Notes under the pieces: model-generated
Database searches by the model: none
What the model saw: the letters and a program-made list of their open reading frames with translations, nothing else
Told to the model about the DNA's origin: nothing
From: JBEKCP01 sp050014815
GTDB taxonomy: Bacteria; Planctomycetota; Planctomycetia; Pirellulales; Thermoguttaceae
Length of the DNA: 13,005 bases
Direction: 5' to 3'
Assembly (NCBI GenBank): GCA_050014815.1
Contig: JBEKCP010000088.1
Span: 1-13,005, forward strand
Shown: piece by piece, positions 12,926 through 13,005 of the stretch
How the letters are laid out: each line of letters begins with the position of its first letter
Numbering within the stretch: the first letter of the stretch is position 1
Made by a program: the position numbers and the translations under genes

Positions 12926-12957
12926 TTGCGCCTTTGCGTCTCTGCGCCTTTGCGCGA
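12926..12957. repeat. Third copy of the GCGCCTTTGCG repeat
   Basis: It matches 12367-12398 at 28 of 32 positions in the same orientation (TTGCGCCTTTGCG, three changes, GCGCCTTTGCG). It is inverted relative to the 12465-12508 arm on the other side of the GxxExxY gene. Farther right, TGAAATCCCTTTC at 12988-13000 exactly repeats 12396-12408, the sequence that follows copy 1. Bases 12906-13005 contain no gene start that I can support. Confidence 0.8.
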
Positions 12958-13005
12958 GATATCTACCGCTTCGGCCCGACCTCGCTATGAAATCCCTTTC
13001 TCAGC

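Overview
The window is about 13 kb of GC-rich bacterial chromosome. I infer a Planctomycetota-like source (for example a Pirellulales or Phycisphaerae relative). The grounds are the high GC, many exported Pro/Ala-rich proteins ending in TPRs, a chagasin-type inhibitor joined to zinc ribbons, dense intergenic palindromic repeats, a GxxExxY gene in a repeat cluster and a selB gene. This placement rests on general family knowledge, not on a marker gene. Twelve protein genes are supported. I see no rRNA, tRNA, CRISPR array, integrase or transposase.

Left part (1-4701). A leftward gene encodes an exported Tyr-rich/TPR protein (61-1248). It is divergent from a tightly packed rightward signalling operon. 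That operon holds a soluble double-PAS histidine kinase (1510-3078), a single-domain response regulator starting at a TTG that overlaps the kinase stop (3075-3515), and a receiver-SpoIIE/PP2C phosphatase fusion (3520-4701). The 261-bp divergent spacer carries plausible sigma70-type promoters for both directions and several short perfect palindromes that could be operators. The operon looks like a sensory phosphorelay whose end effector is a serine phosphatase.

Middle (4778-8995, rightward). An exported double zinc-ribbon protein with a C-terminal chagasin-like cysteine-protease inhibitor domain is followed by an 82-bp palindromic repeat element. Then come an exported 13-TPR protein and, overlapping it at GTGA, an aldose 1-epimerase with a lipoprotein signal. 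The same palindromic repeat recurs, inverted, at the left edge of the window.

Right part (9001-13005, leftward genes). A two-gene unit of 76 and 81 codons resembles a HicA-like/HicB-like toxin-antitoxin pair and sits between two diverged direct repeats. Further right, in transcription order, are a GxxExxY-family PD-(D/E)XK-like protein (12516-12905), a small exported HEAT-repeat protein (11841-12332) and the selenocysteine-specific elongation factor SelB (9928-11838). SelB implies that the organism makes selenoproteins. The intergenic gaps here are filled by large imperfect palindromes built from CGAAA/CCCGAAA or GCGCCTTTGCG units.

The most interesting items are the small HicA-like operon, the zinc-ribbon/chagasin fusion, the complete kinase-regulator-phosphatase operon, and three separate families of palindromic intergenic repeats, one placed in the probable 5' leader of the TPR gene.
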